From: Prauserella halophila
Lineage (GTDB): Bacteria > Actinomycetota > Actinomycetes > Mycobacteriales > Pseudonocardiaceae
Length of the DNA: 64,000 nucleotides
NCBI RefSeq assembly: GCF_024171895.1
Contig: NZ_JAMTCQ010000012.1
Coordinates: forward strand, 368,283-432,282
Reading direction: 5' to 3'
Below the pieces are notes generated by a model. It worked only from the letters and a program-made list of their open reading frames with translations, had not been told where the DNA came from and made no database searches. This document shows positions 7,687 through 19,968 of the stretch, piece after piece. Position numbers and translations under genes: made by a program. Within the stretch, counting starts at the first letter, position 1, and each line of letters begins with the position of its first letter.

Positions 7687-8445
7687 ATGGCTGACGAGGA
7701 CACGCAGAACCCACGGACCGGCGGGGAGAACTCGAGCGCCGAACGCCCCGAGTCCGGTCTCGAGCCGCACGGCTCCGAGCCCGCCCGGGTGGTTGCCGGT
7801 CACGAGCGCAGGGGCATGTTCGGCGTCTCCGGCAGCGGTGACACGTCGGGCTACGGCGGACTGCGCCTGCCCGCGTACTCGCCGCCGCCCGCGGAACGTC
7901 CCTACGGCGGCTGGTTCGACGACTTCGCCGACGAGTTCTACGCCGCGCTCGCCGAGAACGGTATTCCGGTGGAGGCGATCCTGCAGGTGACCGTCGACCG
8001 TGGCGAGATCACCTTCTACGTCGACCGGGAGCACCTCGTCGCGATCTGCCGGGTGCTGCGCGACGACGAGGGGCTGCGCTTCGAGATGTGCAGTTCGCTG
8101 TCCGGTGTGGACTACGGCGAGGACGTGCCGCAACGGCTGCACTCGGTGTATCACCTGCTGTCGATGACCTACCGGCGCCGCATTCGCCTCGAGGTCACGA
8201 TGGACATCGAGGACCCCCACGTGCCGTCCGTCGTGGACGTCTACCCGACGGCGGACTGGCACGAGCGCGAGGCCTACGACATGTTCGGCATCGTCTACGA
8301 CGGCCACCCCGCGCTGACCCGCATCCTCATGCCCGACGACTGGGAAGGGCATCCGCAGCGCAAGGACTACCCGCTCGGTGGGATTCCCGTGGAGTACAAG
8401 GGCGCGGAGATCCCGCCGCCGGACACGCGGAGGTCGTACTCGTGA
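7687..8445 (+). CDS. nuoC: NADH-quinone oxidoreductase subunit C
   Basis: The 30-kDa-type subunit of the peripheral arm, 252 residues, separate from NuoD. The signature is seen as [20 protein letters not shown] followed by [20 protein letters not shown]. An N-terminal extension of about 70 residues, acidic then Gly-rich, is longer than in most bacteria. The start ATG lies nine bases after the nuoB stop. Its TGA overlaps a GTG (GTGA) that opens the repeat-made small frame at 8442-8600. Confidence 0.94.
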   Translation: MADEDTQNPRTGGENSSAERPESGLEPHGSEPARVVAGHERRGMFGVSGSGDTSGYGGLRLPAYSPPPAERPYGGWFDDFADEFYAALAENGIPVEAILQVTVDRGEITFYVDREHLVAICRVLRDDEGLRFEMCSSLSGVDYGEDVPQRLHSVYHLLSMTYRRRIRLEVTMDIEDPHVPSVVDVYPTADWHEREAYDMFGIVYDGHPALTRILMPDDWEGHPQRKDYPLGGIPVEYKGAEIPPPDTRRSYS

Positions 8446-8600
8446 GCTTTCCGCCGAAGTACGTGTTCCCGCTGGAGGCGCGGAGGACACCGCCGAAGTA
8501 TGTGTTCCCGCTGGAGGCGCGGAGGACACCGCCGAAGTACGTGTTCCCGCTGGAGGCGCGGAAAACACCGCCCGTTTCTTGCCCGCTGGAGGCGCCATGA
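8442..8600 (+). CDS. 52-codon repeat mini-cistron coupled between nuoC and nuoD
   Basis: The GTG at 8442 overlaps the nuoC stop (GTGA) and the TGA at 8598-8600 overlaps the nuoD ATG (ATGA), so ribosomes could pass from nuoC through this frame into nuoD. It is made of three 13-residue units, [13 protein letters not shown], plus a partial fourth. The DNA unit is 39 bp and each contains CTGGAGGCG, a Shine-Dalgarno-like core; the last copy lies 7 nt before the nuoD ATG and is its likely ribosome-binding site. Another frame is also open through the repeats and in phase with nuoD, so an N-terminal extension of NuoD is the alternative. Related repeats with the same overlaps occur at korA/korB and in the metal ABC operon. 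Function unknown. Confidence 0.55.
   Translation: MSFPPKYVFPLEARRTPPKYVFPLEARRTPPKYVFPLEARKTPPVSCPLEAP
8451..8596. repeat. 39-bp tandem repeats between nuoC and nuoD
   Basis: Units begin at 8451, 8490 and 8529, with a partial one from 8568. The consensus starts CCGCCGAAGTACGTG and ends TGGAGGCGCGGAGGACA. The sequence is alignable, with small indels, to the 39-bp repeats at 27810-27926 and 35757-35945 read on their sense strand. Confidence 0.9.
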
Positions 8601-9970
8601 CCACTAGCGACCACATCGCCGACGTGTCCACGGGCACGGACACGACTCCGGAGGGTTCGGACAGCACGCCGTACGCCGAGCCGCGGGAGACCACCGAGGG
8701 CCCGGTCTACACCGTCAGCGGTGGTGACTGGGACGACGTGCTCTCCGATGCGTCCCACGACGAGCGCATGGTCATCAACATGGGCCCGCAGCACCCGTCG
8801 ACGCACGGTGTGCTGCGCCTGGTGCTGGAGATGGAGGGCGAGACCGTCACGCAGCTCCGGTCGGTGATCGGTTATCTGCACACGGGTATCGAGAAGAACT
8901 GCGAGTACCGCAACTGGACGCAGGGCGTCACGTTCGTGACGCGCATGGACTACCTGTCTCCGCTGTTCAACGAGATGGGCTACTGCCTCGCGGTGGAGAA
9001 GCTGCTCGAGCTCGAGGTGCCGCGCCGTGCGCAGTTGTTGCGGGTGCTGCTCATGGAGATCAACCGCATCGGGTCGCACTTCGTCTACATCGCCACCGGC
9101 GGCATGGAGCTCGGTGCCACGACGGCGATGACGCTGGGTTTCCGCGAGCGCGAGGAGGTACTGCACCTGCTCGAGCACCTGACGGGTCTGCGGATGAACC
9201 ACGCGTTCATCCGTCCCGGTGGGCTGGCGCAGGACATGCCGGAGGACTTCGTCGAGAAGGTCACCGAGTTCTGCGAGCTCATGGACGAGCGGCTGCCGCT
9301 CTACGACAAGCTCTTCACCGGTCAGCCGATCTGGCGCAACCGGCTCAAGGGTGTGGGGTACCTGCCGCTCGACGCGTGCCTGGCGCTCGGCGTGACCGGC
9401 CCGGTGCTGCGGTCGGCCGGGGTGGCGTGGGATCTGCGTAAGACCGATCCGTACTCCTGTTACGAGGAGTTCGACTTCGAGGTGCCGACGTCGACGGATG
9501 CCGACTGCTGGGCCCGGTATCTGCTGCGGGTCGAGGAGATGCGCCAGTCGTTGCGGATCATCCGGCAGGTCCTCGAGAAGCTCGAGCCCGGTCCGGTGAT
9601 GGTCGAGGACCGCAAGGTCGCCTGGCCGGCGCAGCTGTCGGTCTCCAGTGACGGCATGGGCAACTCGCTCGAGCACGTCCGCAAGATCATGGGCCAGTCG
9701 ATGGAGTCGCTGATTCACCACTTCAAGCTGGTCACCGAGGGGTTCCGGGTGCCGCCGGGTCAGGTGTACTCGACGGTCGAGTCGCCGCGCGGCGAGCTCG
9801 GGTTCCATCTCGTCTCCGACGGCGGGACGCGCCCGATGCGGGTGCACACGCGCGAACCGAGTTTCGTGAATCTCCAGGCGATGCCGGCGATGTCGGAGGG
9901 CGGCCTGGTCGCCGACGTCATCGCGGCCGTCGCATCGATCGATCCGGTGATGGGGGGAGTGGACCGATGA
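8597..9970 (+). CDS. nuoD: NADH-quinone oxidoreductase subunit D
   Basis: The 49-kDa-type subunit, 457 residues, that with NuoB forms the quinone-binding site. Visible motifs include [20 protein letters not shown] at about residues 58-77, with the conserved quinone-site His, then [13 protein letters not shown], and the C-terminal [15 protein letters not shown]. The ATG at 8597 is chosen because GCTGGAGGCG lies just upstream; the frame continues further back only through the 39-bp repeats. The stop overlaps the nuoE ATG. Confidence 0.94.
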   Translation: MTTSDHIADVSTGTDTTPEGSDSTPYAEPRETTEGPVYTVSGGDWDDVLSDASHDERMVINMGPQHPSTHGVLRLVLEMEGETVTQLRSVIGYLHTGIEKNCEYRNWTQGVTFVTRMDYLSPLFNEMGYCLAVEKLLELEVPRRAQLLRVLLMEINRIGSHFVYIATGGMELGATTAMTLGFREREEVLHLLEHLTGLRMNHAFIRPGGLAQDMPEDFVEKVTEFCELMDERLPLYDKLFTGQPIWRNRLKGVGYLPLDACLALGVTGPVLRSAGVAWDLRKTDPYSCYEEFDFEVPTSTDADCWARYLLRVEEMRQSLRIIRQVLEKLEPGPVMVEDRKVAWPAQLSVSSDGMGNSLEHVRKIMGQSMESLIHHFKLVTEGFRVPPGQVYSTVESPRGELGFHLVSDGGTRPMRVHTREPSFVNLQAMPAMSEGGLVADVIAAVASIDPVMGGVDR

Positions 9971-10731
9971 GCAGCGGTACCCCGAACGACGACACCCCGA
10001 GCACGGCGACCCGGTTCGGCGAGGACACGGTCGCCGACGCGCGCGAGCTGATCGGCCGGTACCCGCAGTCGCGGTCCGCACTGTTGCCGCTGCTGCACCT
10101 GGTGCAGTCCGTCGAGGGACACGTCAGCCAGGAGGGCATGGCGTTCTGCGCCGAGCAGCTCGGACTGTCGGAAGCCGAGGTCGCGGCCGTCGCGACGTTC
10201 TACACGATGTACAAGCGCAAGCCGTGCGGTGAGCATCTGGTGAGCGTGTGCACGAACACGCTGTGCGCGGCGATGGGCGGCGACGCGATCTACAAGCGGC
10301 TGCAGCAGCACCTCGGTTCCGACGGTGCGCCGCTCGGCCACGAGGAGGTCGCGGGTACGCCCGGCGAGAGTGGTTCGCTCATGCTCGAGCACGCCGAATG
10401 TCTCGCCGCGTGCGACCTGGCCCCGGTGTTGCAGGTCAACTACGAGTACTTCGACAACCAGACCGAGGCGGGCGCGGTCGAACTCGTCGACGCGTTGCGG
10501 CGCGGCGACAAGCCGCATCCGACCCGCGGGGCTCCGCTGTCGGATTTCAAGACCGTGGAGCGGCAGCTGGCAGGCCTGCTGCCGGAGGACGACGACGAGT
10601 TCTGGACCGATGTGGACGGACCGTCGCAGGCCGTCGAGACGATGCGTGGCGCCCAGCTGGCCGCGGACCGCAGCTGGACGGCACCCGCGGCGCCCGAGGA
10701 CGTGCCGCTGCCGGAGGTGGAGGCGAAATGA
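9967..10731 (+). CDS. nuoE: NADH-quinone oxidoreductase subunit E
   Basis: A 254-residue thioredoxin-fold subunit that binds the N1a 2Fe-2S cluster in the NADH-dehydrogenase module. The four Cys ligands are in [18 protein letters not shown] (one of these three Cys is not a ligand) and [11 protein letters not shown]. The C-terminal half (about residues 165-254) is an extension rich in Asp and Pro, longer than the E. coli protein. The ATG overlaps the nuoD stop, and its own TGA overlaps the ATG of a 26-codon frame. Confidence 0.93.
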   Translation: MSSGTPNDDTPSTATRFGEDTVADARELIGRYPQSRSALLPLLHLVQSVEGHVSQEGMAFCAEQLGLSEAEVAAVATFYTMYKRKPCGEHLVSVCTNTLCAAMGGDAIYKRLQQHLGSDGAPLGHEEVAGTPGESGSLMLEHAECLAACDLAPVLQVNYEYFDNQTEAGAVELVDALRRGDKPHPTRGAPLSDFKTVERQLAGLLPEDDDEFWTDVDGPSQAVETMRGAQLAADRSWTAPAAPEDVPLPEVEAK

Positions 10732-10804
10732 ACGACCATCGCGCATGTCCCGTTCATGGAGCCGACCGGGTGCGGGTGTCCCGCAGGACACGGGTGGAGG
10801 CGAA

Positions 10805-10808
<4 letters not shown>
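10728..10808 (+). CDS. 26-codon mini-cistron coupled between nuoE and nuoF
   Basis: ATG 10728 overlaps the nuoE stop (ATGA) and TGA 10806-10808 overlaps the nuoF ATG (ATGA). Both junctions carry the same 16 bases, GGTGGAGGCGAAATGA (10716-10731 and 10793-10808), so each start has its own ribosome-binding site. The peptide would begin [15 protein letters not shown] and end in a basic stretch; the korA/korB mini-cistron begins similarly (MTDH). It may have arisen by duplication of the junction. Whether a peptide accumulates or the frame only keeps ribosomes coupled cannot be told. Confidence 0.45.
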
Positions 10809-12159
<1,351 letters not shown>

Positions 12160-12163
<4 letters not shown>

Positions 12164-14700
12164 CCGTGGCACCGGAGTTCTCCGATGTGGACGTACCGGA
12201 GGGGTACGTCAAGCTCACCGTCGACGGCGAGGAGGTCGTCGCGCCGAAGGGCGAGCTGCTGATCCGCACCGCCGAGCGACTCGGCACGGTGATCCCGCGG
12301 TTCTGCGACCATCCACTGCTCGACCCGGCCGGCGCGTGCCGCCAGTGCCTGGTCGAGGTGGAGATGAACGGCCGTGCGATGCCGAAGCCGCAGGCCTCGT
12401 GCACGATGACGGTCGCCGACGGCATGGTCGTCAAGACGCAGGTGACGTCGGAGGTCGCCGACAAGGCGCAGCAGGGTGTGATGGAGCTGCTGCTCATCAA
12501 CCACCCGCTGGACTGCCCGATCTGCGACAAGGGCGGGGAATGCCCGCTGCAGAACCAGGCGATGGCCCACGGCCGGACCGATTCGCGCTTCGTCGACAAG
12601 AAGCGCACGTTCCCGAAGCCGTTGCCGATCTCGTCGCAGGTGCTGCTCGACCGGGAGCGTTGCGTGCTGTGCCAGCGGTGCACCCGGTTCTCCGACCAGA
12701 TCGCGGGTGATCCGTTCATCGAGCTACTCGAACGCGGTTCCCACCAGCAGATCGGCACCGCGGAGACGGCGGATGTGCTCGACGCCGCGTCGCACACCTC
12801 GAGCGGCCAGCCGTTCCAGTCGTACTTCTCGGGCAACACCATCCAGATCTGCCCGGTCGGCGCGCTGACCAGCTCCCAGTACCGGTTCCGCTCGCGTCCG
12901 TTCGACCTGGTCTCGACGCCGAGTGTGTGCGAGCACTGCTCGTCCGGCTGTGCCGAGCGGACGGACTTCCGCCGCGGCAAGGTGATGCGCAAGCTCGCGG
13001 GCGAGGACCCGGACGTCAACGAGGAGTGGATCTGCGACAAGGGCAGGTTCGCCTTCCGGTACGCGGCGGCCGAGCAGCGCATCCGCAGGCCGTTGGTGCG
13101 CAGCGCCGAGACGGGCGAACTGGAAGAGGTCTCGTGGACGGAGGCGCTCCGGGCGGCTGCCGACGGGCTGGTGAAGGCGCGTGACGGCAAGGGTGCCGGG
13201 GTGCTTCCCGGTGGCCGCGTGACGCTCGAGGACGCCTACTCCTACGGCAAGTTCGCGCGCATGGCGCTGCGCACGCACGACGTCGATCACCGCGCACGGG
13301 CGCATTCGGACGAGGAGCTGGACTTCCTCGCCTCCCGGGTCGTGAGTGACGGTGGTCCGGCCGGCGGCGGTGTGACGTTCGCCGACCTGGAGGCCGCGCC
13401 GGTCGCGCTGTGTGTCGCGTTCGAACCGGAGGAGGAGTCGCCCGCCGTCTTCCTGCGGTTGCGCAAGGGCGCCCGCGCGGGTGACGTCAAGGTGGTCCAC
13501 ATCGGACAGTGGGCGTCGCCCGCGGTGGACAAGACGTTCGGCGAACTGCTCGCGTGCCCGCCCGGCGGCGAGGCGGATGCGGTCGAGGGCATCGCCGAGC
13601 ACGCACCCGACCTCGACGAGGCGCTGCGCGCCGACGGGGCGGTCGTGCTGGTCGGCGAACGCGCCGCCGAGGTGCCGGGCCTGCCGACGGCGCTGCACCA
13701 CCTGGCCGAACGCACCGGTGCTCGCCTCGCGTGGATCCCGCGCAGGGCGGGTGAACGCGGCGCCGTCGAGGCCGGGACACTGCCGACGCTGTTGCCGGGC
13801 GGACGGCCCGTCGCCGACGCCGACGCCCGCGCCGAGGTGGAACGCCACTGGGGCCTCGAGGCCGGGACGCTGCCCGCGGAGCCGGGACGCGACGTGACGG
13901 GCATGCTGAACGCGATCGTCACCCGCGACCTGGGCGGACTGCTCGTCGGCGGCGTCGACCTCGACGACCTGCCCGACCCGGCCCTGGCCCGCAAGGCGTT
14001 CGACGCGGCCGAGTTCGTCGTGTCGCTGGAGCTGCTGCCGAGCACGGTCACGCCGTACGCCGACGTGGTGCTGCCGATCGCTCCGGTCGACGAGAAGGGC
14101 GGCACGTTCGTCAACTGGGAGGGCCGCCGCAGGCCGTTCACCGTGACGCTCGACGGCACCGGTGCGCTGACCGACTGCCGGGTGCTCGACACGCTCGGCG
14201 TCGAGATGGACACCGACCTGTTCACCCAGACACCCGACGCCGCACTCGGCGACCTCGACCGACTCGGCGCCCCGAAGGGAACAGGCGCCGCGAAGGGAAC
14301 ATCTGGGGCGTTGAGCGCCCCAAAGGGCACCTTGGGGGCGCTCAACGCCCCGAAGGTGCCCTTGGGGGCACCAACTGCTCCGCCGACGCCGGGGTCGGGG
14401 CAGGCGCTGCTGGCCACGTGGCGGCAGCTCGTCGACGACGGGTCGCTGCAGATCGACGAACCCGCGCTGGCCGGCACCGCGCGACGTGTCGTCGCCCGCA
14501 TGTCGCGGGCGACCGCCGACGGGCTCGGCGACCACGTGACGGTGTCGACCGGCCGCGGATCGGTGACGTTGCCCGTCGAGATCACCGACATGCCCGACGG
14601 TGTCGTCTGGCTGCCGGGGAACGCGCCGGATGCGAAACTCCGCGCCACACTCGGTGCCGGGCACGGCGCGGTCGTCGACATCGCCGGGGGTGACCGGTGA
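12160..14700 (+). CDS. nuoG: NADH-quinone oxidoreductase subunit G, with a palindrome-derived insert
   Basis: The 846-residue iron-sulfur subunit. The N-terminal 2Fe-2S ferredoxin domain has Cys in [20 protein letters not shown]; a His/Cys-ligated cluster follows in [20 protein letters not shown], then a 4Fe-4S set in [10 protein letters not shown] with Cys in CPVGALT. Residues from about 240 on form a degenerate molybdopterin-oxidoreductase domain, starting with the Cys-rich [16 protein letters not shown]. Residues about 700-745 are low complexity (repeated [19 protein letters not shown]) and are encoded by a large DNA palindrome, apparently an in-frame insertion near the end of the molybdopterin-like domain. 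Coupled to nuoF and nuoH. Confidence 0.93.
14304..14370. repeat. Palindromic element inside nuoG
   Basis: AAGGGCACCTT at 14323-14333 is an exact inverted match of AAGGTGCCCTT at 14353-14363, with GGGGGCG-CTCAA-CGCCCCG between them; pairing extends outward through GCCCC/GGGGGC to roughly 14315-14370. A smaller stem, GGGGCG-TTGAG-CGCCCC, lies directly upstream. A relative is found at 26569-26631. Confidence 0.85.
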
Positions 14701-16082
14701 TGACCCCGTTTCTCGCGCAGGCGGCCACCGAGCCGATCAACCGGGCGGAACTGCTCGCCGACGACCCGTTGTGGCTGATCCTGCTCAAAGCCGTCGTGGT
14801 CATGCTGATCGGCCCGATCTTCACGGTCGTGCTCATCGTCGGTGAGCGCAAGACCGTCGGCCGCATGCAGAACCGGACCGGCCCGAACCGGGTGGGGCCG
14901 TTCGGCATGCTGCAGTCCCTCGCCGACGCGGTGAAACTGCCGTTCAAGGAACAGGTCATCCCCGACACGGCCGACCGGAAGATCTACTTCCTCGCGCCCG
15001 TGCTCGCGGTGGTTCCCGCGCTGATCGGCCTCGCCGCGATCCCGTTCGGCGGCGAGGTGACGATCTTCGGTGAACGCACCGTGCTGCAGCTGATCGAACT
15101 GCCCGTGAGCGTGCTGCTCGTGCTGGCCGGCGCCTCGATCGGCGTGTACGGGATCGTGCTCGGCGGCTGGGCCTCCGGTTCGCCGTACCCGCTGCTCGGC
15201 GGGCTGCGGTCGGCGGCGCAGGTCATCTCGTACGAGATCGCGATGGGCCTGTCGATCATCGGCGTGGTGCTGTACTCGCAGTCGATGGCCACCAGCGGCA
15301 TCGTCGCGGCCCAGGCCGAGGGCGGCTGGTACTTCTACTTGCTGTTGCCGAGCTTCGTCATCTACATGATCTCGATGGTCGGCGAGACCAACCGGGCCCC
15401 GTTCGACCTGCCGGAGGCAGAATCCGAGCTCGTCGGCGGGTTCCACACCGAGTACAGCTCGATGAAGTTCGCGATGTTCTTCCTCGCCGAGTACTCCAAC
15501 ATGGTGATCGTCTCGGCGTTCGCGACGACGTTGTTCCTCGGCGGCGGCATGTTCCCGCTGGCCGGGGCCGACGCCGCGATCAACCAGGGCTGGTGGCCCG
15601 CCCTGTGGTTCCTGGCGAAGATGTGCGTGATCCTGTTCGGCTTCATCTGGCTGCGCGGCACGCTCCCGCGGTTCCGCTACGACCAGTTCATGAAGCTCGG
15701 CTGGAAGGTGCTCGTGCCGGCCGCGCTGGTGTGGCTGCTGCTGATCGCCACCGTCCGCGCGCTGCGCAACGCCAGCGACGTCTCCACCGGCCAGATCCTG
15801 ATCATCGGCGGCGTGGCGATCGTCGTGGTCGTGCTGCTGATGCTGCTCATCCCGGAAAAGGAGATCCCCGACGACGAGGGAGTCGTGACGACCACCGGTG
15901 GCGGGCATCCGGTGCCCCCGCTGGATCTGAAGGTCCCGGAGACCACGCCGCGCAGGAAGGCTCTCGACGCGAAGCGCAGGTCCGAGGAGAAGCAGCAGAC
16001 GGAGTTGACTTCGTCGACGGCGGGCTCGCCGGGTGCGCCCGGCGGAGGCTCGAAGGAAGGAGAGTCCCATGGGGATCTTTGA
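14700..16082 (+). CDS. nuoH: NADH-quinone oxidoreductase subunit H
   Basis: The membrane subunit that closes the quinone chamber at the peripheral/membrane arm junction, about 460 residues with eight predicted helices. Conserved loops are seen: [20 protein letters not shown], then [20 protein letters not shown], then [15 protein letters not shown]. The C-terminal 60 residues are a charged hydrophilic tail. The ATG at 14700 (TGATG with the nuoG stop) is used; the adjoining GTG at 14697 is equally possible. The end overlaps nuoI by 14 bp. Confidence 0.94.
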   Translation: MTPFLAQAATEPINRAELLADDPLWLILLKAVVVMLIGPIFTVVLIVGERKTVGRMQNRTGPNRVGPFGMLQSLADAVKLPFKEQVIPDTADRKIYFLAPVLAVVPALIGLAAIPFGGEVTIFGERTVLQLIELPVSVLLVLAGASIGVYGIVLGGWASGSPYPLLGGLRSAAQVISYEIAMGLSIIGVVLYSQSMATSGIVAAQAEGGWYFYLLLPSFVIYMISMVGETNRAPFDLPEAESELVGGFHTEYSSMKFAMFFLAEYSNMVIVSAFATTLFLGGGMFPLAGADAAINQGWWPALWFLAKMCVILFGFIWLRGTLPRFRYDQFMKLGWKVLVPAALVWLLLIATVRALRNASDVSTGQILIIGGVAIVVVVLLMLLIPEKEIPDDEGVVTTTGGGHPVPPLDLKVPETTPRRKALDAKRRSEEKQQTELTSSTAGSPGAPGGGSKEGESHGDL

Positions 16083-16635
16083 TCCGGTCAAGGGATTCGG
16101 CGTCACCTTCGGGATGATGTTCAAGAAGGTGGCCACGGAGGAGTACCCGGAGATCGGCGCTCCCGCCGCGCCGCGGTACCACGGCAGGCACCAGCTGAAC
16201 CGCCATCCCGACGGGCTCGAGAAGTGTGTCGGCTGTGAGCTGTGCGCGTGGGCGTGCCCTGCGGACGCGATCTTCGTCGAGGGCGGTGACAACACCGAGG
16301 AGGAGCGGTACTCGCCCGGTGAACGCTACGGCGCCGACTACCAGATCAACTACCTGCGCTGCATCGGCTGCGGACTGTGCGTCGAGGCGTGCCCCACGCG
16401 GTCTCTCACGATGATCAACTTCTACGAGCTCGCCGACGACAACCGGCAGGACCTCATCTGGACCAAGGAGGATCTGCTCGCACCGCTGCTGCCCGGCATG
16501 GAGCAGCCGCCGCACCCGATGCGCCTCGGTGACAACGAGCAGGACTACTACGTGGGCGGTCCCGCCCTCGCCCGCGGTCGCGGTGTGCCGGAACAGGAGA
16601 CCGTGGAGACCGACACCGAGGAGGCGGTCCGATGA
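16069..16635 (+). CDS. nuoI: NADH-quinone oxidoreductase subunit I
   Basis: A 188-residue ferredoxin-like subunit carrying two 4Fe-4S clusters (N6a, N6b). The ligand sets [12 protein letters not shown] and [12 protein letters not shown] are seen at about residues 46-57 and 103-114. The ATG at 16069 follows AAGGAAGGAGAG; an in-frame ATG at 16033 lies inside nuoH and lacks such a site. The acidic tail ends at an ATGA overlap with nuoJ. Confidence 0.95.
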   Translation: MGIFDPVKGFGVTFGMMFKKVATEEYPEIGAPAAPRYHGRHQLNRHPDGLEKCVGCELCAWACPADAIFVEGGDNTEEERYSPGERYGADYQINYLRCIGCGLCVEACPTRSLTMINFYELADDNRQDLIWTKEDLLAPLLPGMEQPPHPMRLGDNEQDYYVGGPALARGRGVPEQETVETDTEEAVR

Positions 16636-17579
16636 CCGCGGGGACGCCGCTGGTGCTGGCTCAGGCCGGGACCGACGCGATGGTGTCCACCGGTGAGGCC
16701 GTCGCGTTCTGGATACTCGGCCCGGTCGCGGTGGCGGGCGCGCTCTGCATGATCTTCGCGCGCAACGCGGTGCACTCGGCCCTGTGGCTCGTGATGACGA
16801 TGCTGTCGCTGGGGATGCTCTACATGCTCCAGCAGGCGCCGTTCCTGGGATTCACGCAGATCATCGTCTACACCGGCGCGATCATGATGCTGTTCCTGTT
16901 CGTGCTGATGATGGTCGGCAGGGAGTCCTCGGACTCGGTGCTGGAAGTCCTGCGTGGACAGCGGCTCGTGGCGGCGGTGCTCGGTATCGGCATCGCGGGC
17001 GTGCTCGCGGGTGCGCTCACCCGTGCGCTGACCGAGGTGCCGGCCGCACCCGCGATGAACCCGTGGACCCCCGAGGGCGGCGGTGCCGGTGGTCTGGCCC
17101 GCGTGATCTTCCAGGACTACCTGTTCCCCTTCGAGCTCACGTCGGCACTGCTGATCACCGCTGCGGTGGGCGCGATGGTTCTCGCATTCACCGACCGGCA
17201 TTCGAAGCAGGGCAGGCGCAGCCAGCGCGACCTCGTCGAGGCGCGGTTCCGCGGCGAGTACGAACGCCCCTCGCCCAAGCCCGGGCCCGGCGTGTATGCG
17301 ACGTCCAACTCCGTGGCGACCCCCGCGCTGCTGCCCGACGGATCGATCGCGCCGGAATCGCTGTCCGACCTCATCGAGTCGACCCCGACGGCGCAGTTGC
17401 AGGCTCACCGCAAGCAGCTCGCGAGCCGCGAGACGGGACCGGACACACACGCGCTCGTCGGCGGCGAACCGCGCGACGGCTCCGGCGACGGTGACGATGC
17501 CGGCGACGGCGACGCCGCTGCCGACGATGCGGCGAAGGGCACGGAGGACGCGGTGACGGCCACGGAGGACAAGGCATGA
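16632..17579 (+). CDS. nuoJ: NADH-quinone oxidoreductase subunit J
   Basis: A membrane-arm subunit of 315 residues. The first 190 residues hold five predicted helices and the conserved [20 protein letters not shown] segment containing the pi-bulge of the E-channel. The last 110 residues are hydrophilic, acidic and low complexity, an extension common in actinobacterial NuoJ. It overlaps nuoI and nuoK by ATGA. Confidence 0.93.
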   Translation: MTAGTPLVLAQAGTDAMVSTGEAVAFWILGPVAVAGALCMIFARNAVHSALWLVMTMLSLGMLYMLQQAPFLGFTQIIVYTGAIMMLFLFVLMMVGRESSDSVLEVLRGQRLVAAVLGIGIAGVLAGALTRALTEVPAAPAMNPWTPEGGGAGGLARVIFQDYLFPFELTSALLITAAVGAMVLAFTDRHSKQGRRSQRDLVEARFRGEYERPSPKPGPGVYATSNSVATPALLPDGSIAPESLSDLIESTPTAQLQAHRKQLASRETGPDTHALVGGEPRDGSGDGDDAGDGDAAADDAAKGTEDAVTATEDKA

Positions 17580-17875
17580 CCCCGACGTACTACCTGCTGC
17601 TGTCGGCGCTGCTGTTCAGCATCGGCGCGGTCGGTGTGCTGGTGCGGCGCAACGCGATCGTCGTGTTCATGTGCATCGAGCTGATGCTCAACGCCGTGAA
17701 CCTCTCGCTCGTCACGTTCGCGCGCATCAACGCCGACATCGACGGACAGGTCATGGCGTTCTTCGTGATGGTCGTGGCCGCAGCGGAGGTCGTGGTCGGA
17801 CTGGCCATCATCATGGCCATCTTCCGCACCCGCCGCTCCGCCTCCATCGACGACACCAACCTGCTGAAGTACTGA
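17576..17875 (+). CDS. nuoK: NADH-quinone oxidoreductase subunit K
   Basis: A 99-residue three-helix membrane subunit. It has the expected [13 protein letters not shown] with the conserved membrane Glu, a second Glu in [16 protein letters not shown], and typical length. The coupling chain breaks after it: 194 bp separate it from nuoL. Confidence 0.95.
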   Translation: MTPTYYLLLSALLFSIGAVGVLVRRNAIVVFMCIELMLNAVNLSLVTFARINADIDGQVMAFFVMVVAAAEVVVGLAIIMAIFRTRRSASIDDTNLLKY

Positions 17876-17914
17876 ACAGGCCTAGGGCGAGAGAAGAAGG
17901 TAGGAGACCTGCGT

Positions 17915-18067
17915 ATGTGCTCGGGTGGGACGCGCCCAGGCGGCGATCTACTGCGTTGGCGACCGCTCGAGTATCCGAATACGAGTCGCGGCCGCCTGCC
18001 TTGTAGCTCATCCACCGGGACGCGTCCGGGTGGTCACCCTGCCAACGTGGGCCCCGAAGGGAAATAG
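17915..18067 (+). CDS. Possible 50-codon frame in the nuoK-nuoL spacer
   Basis: An ATG preceded by TAGGAGACC opens a 50-codon frame whose TAG lies two bases before the nuoL GTG. The peptide would contain GTRPGG twice (near each end), reflecting a 17-bp imperfect DNA repeat. Codon use is not like that of the flanking genes, with A or T at many third positions, so it may be an untranslated spacer. It is noted because small frames also fill two other nuo junctions. Confidence 0.25.
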   Translation: MCSGGTRPGGDLLRWRPLEYPNTSRGRLPCSSSTGTRPGGHPANVGPEGK

Positions 18068-18069
18068 TT

Positions 18070-19968
18070 GTGATCGCATCATCGTGGCTGCTGGTCGCGT
18101 TCCCGGCGCTCGGTGCGCTCGTGCTGCTGGTCGGTGGCAAGCGCACGAACTCGTGGGGCCACCTGCTCGGCTGTGCGACCGTCGCGGCGTCCTTCGTGTA
18201 CGCGCTGGCGTTGTTCGCGTCGGAATCGCTGAGCCAGGCGGCGGACACGACGCTCTGGTCGTGGATCCCGGTCGAGGCGCTGCAAGTCGACTTCGGACTG
18301 CGGATCGACCCGCTGTCGATGACGTTCGTGCTGCTGATCACGGGCGTCGGCGCGCTGATCCACGTCTACTCGATCGGCTACATGTCCGACGACCGGGATC
18401 GCAGGCGCTTCTTCGCCTATCTGAACCTGTTCGTCGCGTCGATGCTGATCCTGGTGCTGGGCAACAGCTTCGTGATGCTGTACCTCGGCTGGGAGGGCGT
18501 CGGCCTCGCGTCGTACCTGCTGATCGGCTGGTACACGGATCGCCCCGCCGCGGCGACCGCGGCGAAGAAGGCGTTCCTGATGAACCGCGTCGGCGACGTC
18601 GGGCTCGCCATCGCGATCTTCCTGATGTTCAAGCACATCGGCAGCACCAGCTACGACGCGGTGTTCGCCGGCATCGGGGACGTCTCGCCGGGCGTGGTCA
18701 CGGCGATCGCGCTGCTGCTGTTGCTGGGTGCCTGCGGTAAGTCGGGCCAGTTCCCGCTGCAGGCGTGGCTGCCGGACGCGATGGAAGGCCCGACGCCGGT
18801 GTCGGCCCTGATCCACGCCGCGACGATGGTCACCGCGGGCGTCTACCTGATCGCACGCGGCGCGCCGATCTACAACCTGACCGAGGACGGCAGGCTGGTG
18901 GTCGCGCTCGTCGGCGCGTTCACGTTGCTGCTCGGGTCGATCATCGGCTGCGCCTACGACGACATCAAGAAGGTGCTGGCCTACTCCACCGTGAGTCAGA
19001 TCGGCTACATGATGCTCGCCGTCGGGCTCGGCCCGTTCGGTTACGCGCTCGCCATCGCGCACCTGCTCACGCACGGCTTCTTCAAGGCCGGGCTGTTCCT
19101 CGGCGCCGGGTCGGTCATGCACGCCATGAACGACGAGGTCGACATGCGCAAGTTCGGCGGGCTGGCGAAGAAGCTGCCGATCACCGCCGTCACGTTCGGT
19201 CTCGGCTACCTGGCGATCATCGGGTTCCCGTTCCTGTCGGGCTACTTCACCAAGGACGCCATCATCGAGGCGGCGTTCGGCCAGGAGGGCTGGCGCGGCT
19301 GGGTGCTCGGCGGATCGGCTCTGCTGGCCGCGGGCATCACGGGCTTCTACATGACCCGCCTGATGCTGCTGACGTTCTTCGGCAAGGAGCGCTGGCGTGG
19401 GGCGACATCCGCGGACGGCCGCGAGTTCCACCCCCACGAATCGCCCCGGTCGATGACCGCGCCGATGATCGTGCTGTCGATCGGGTCGGTCGCCGCGGGC
19501 GGCTTGCTGATCGGCGGGGACACGCTCGCCGAGTTCCTCAGCCCGTCGGTCGGGGCGCTGCAGGTGAGCGACCACGGTGTACTGCCGCACGCGCTGATCC
19601 CGTGGTTGACGGTTCTCGTGTCGGCGCTCGGCGTGTTCGGTGCGTGGGCGCTGTTCGGCCGCCGGGACACGTCGGTGGAGCGGCCCGAGCGGGTGTCGTG
19701 GCCGGTGCGCGCGGCGCGGAAGGACCTGTACGGCAACGCGCTCAACGAGGCACTCGTCGCGACGCCGGGCATGTGGCTCACGCGGTCCGCGGTGTTCCTC
19801 GACAACCGGGGCGTCGACGGCGCCGTCAACGGGCTCGCCGCCGCGTTCGGCGGCGGCTCCGGACGGCTGCGCCGGATGCAGACCGGTTTCGTCCGCTCGT
19901 ACGCACTGTCGATGCTCGGCGGATCGTTCCTGATCGTCGGCGCACTGTTGTTGGTGAGGTTCGGATGA
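18070..19968 (+). CDS. nuoL: NADH-quinone oxidoreductase subunit L
   Basis: A 632-residue antiporter-like proton-pumping subunit with about 16 predicted helices. Seen are the [18 protein letters not shown] segment with the conserved Glu, [20 protein letters not shown], and the lysines of the half channels in [13 protein letters not shown] and [19 protein letters not shown]. It starts with GTG behind GAAGGGAAATAGTT. The last 100 residues include the lateral helix region and a terminal anchor. Coupled to nuoM. Confidence 0.95.
   Translation: MIASSWLLVAFPALGALVLLVGGKRTNSWGHLLGCATVAASFVYALALFASESLSQAADTTLWSWIPVEALQVDFGLRIDPLSMTFVLLITGVGALIHVYSIGYMSDDRDRRRFFAYLNLFVASMLILVLGNSFVMLYLGWEGVGLASYLLIGWYTDRPAAATAAKKAFLMNRVGDVGLAIAIFLMFKHIGSTSYDAVFAGIGDVSPGVVTAIALLLLLGACGKSGQFPLQAWLPDAMEGPTPVSALIHAATMVTAGVYLIARGAPIYNLTEDGRLVVALVGAFTLLLGSIIGCAYDDIKKVLAYSTVSQIGYMMLAVGLGPFGYALAIAHLLTHGFFKAGLFLGAGSVMHAMNDEVDMRKFGGLAKKLPITAVTFGLGYLAIIGFPFLSGYFTKDAIIEAAFGQEGWRGWVLGGSALLAAGITGFYMTRLMLLTFFGKERWRGATSADGREFHPHESPRSMTAPMIVLSIGSVAAGGLLIGGDTLAEFLSPSVGALQVSDHGVLPHALIPWLTVLVSALGVFGAWALFGRRDTSVERPERVSWPVRAARKDLYGNALNEALVATPGMWLTRSAVFLDNRGVDGAVNGLAAAFGGGSGRLRRMQTGFVRSYALSMLGGSFLIVGALLLVRFG

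Noticed and set aside
8378-8596. N-terminal extension of NuoD from an ATG inside nuoC
   Set aside because: The extension would be Arg-rich and then pure repeat, and a good ribosome-binding site directly precedes ATG 8597. Kept only as an alternative to the mini-cistron.
13287-16295. 1002-codon minus-strand open frame opposite nuoG/nuoH
   Set aside because: Composition is the reverse-strand shadow of GC-rich coding DNA (Arg, Ser, Pro-rich), with no domain and no start site; it covers two clear nuo genes.
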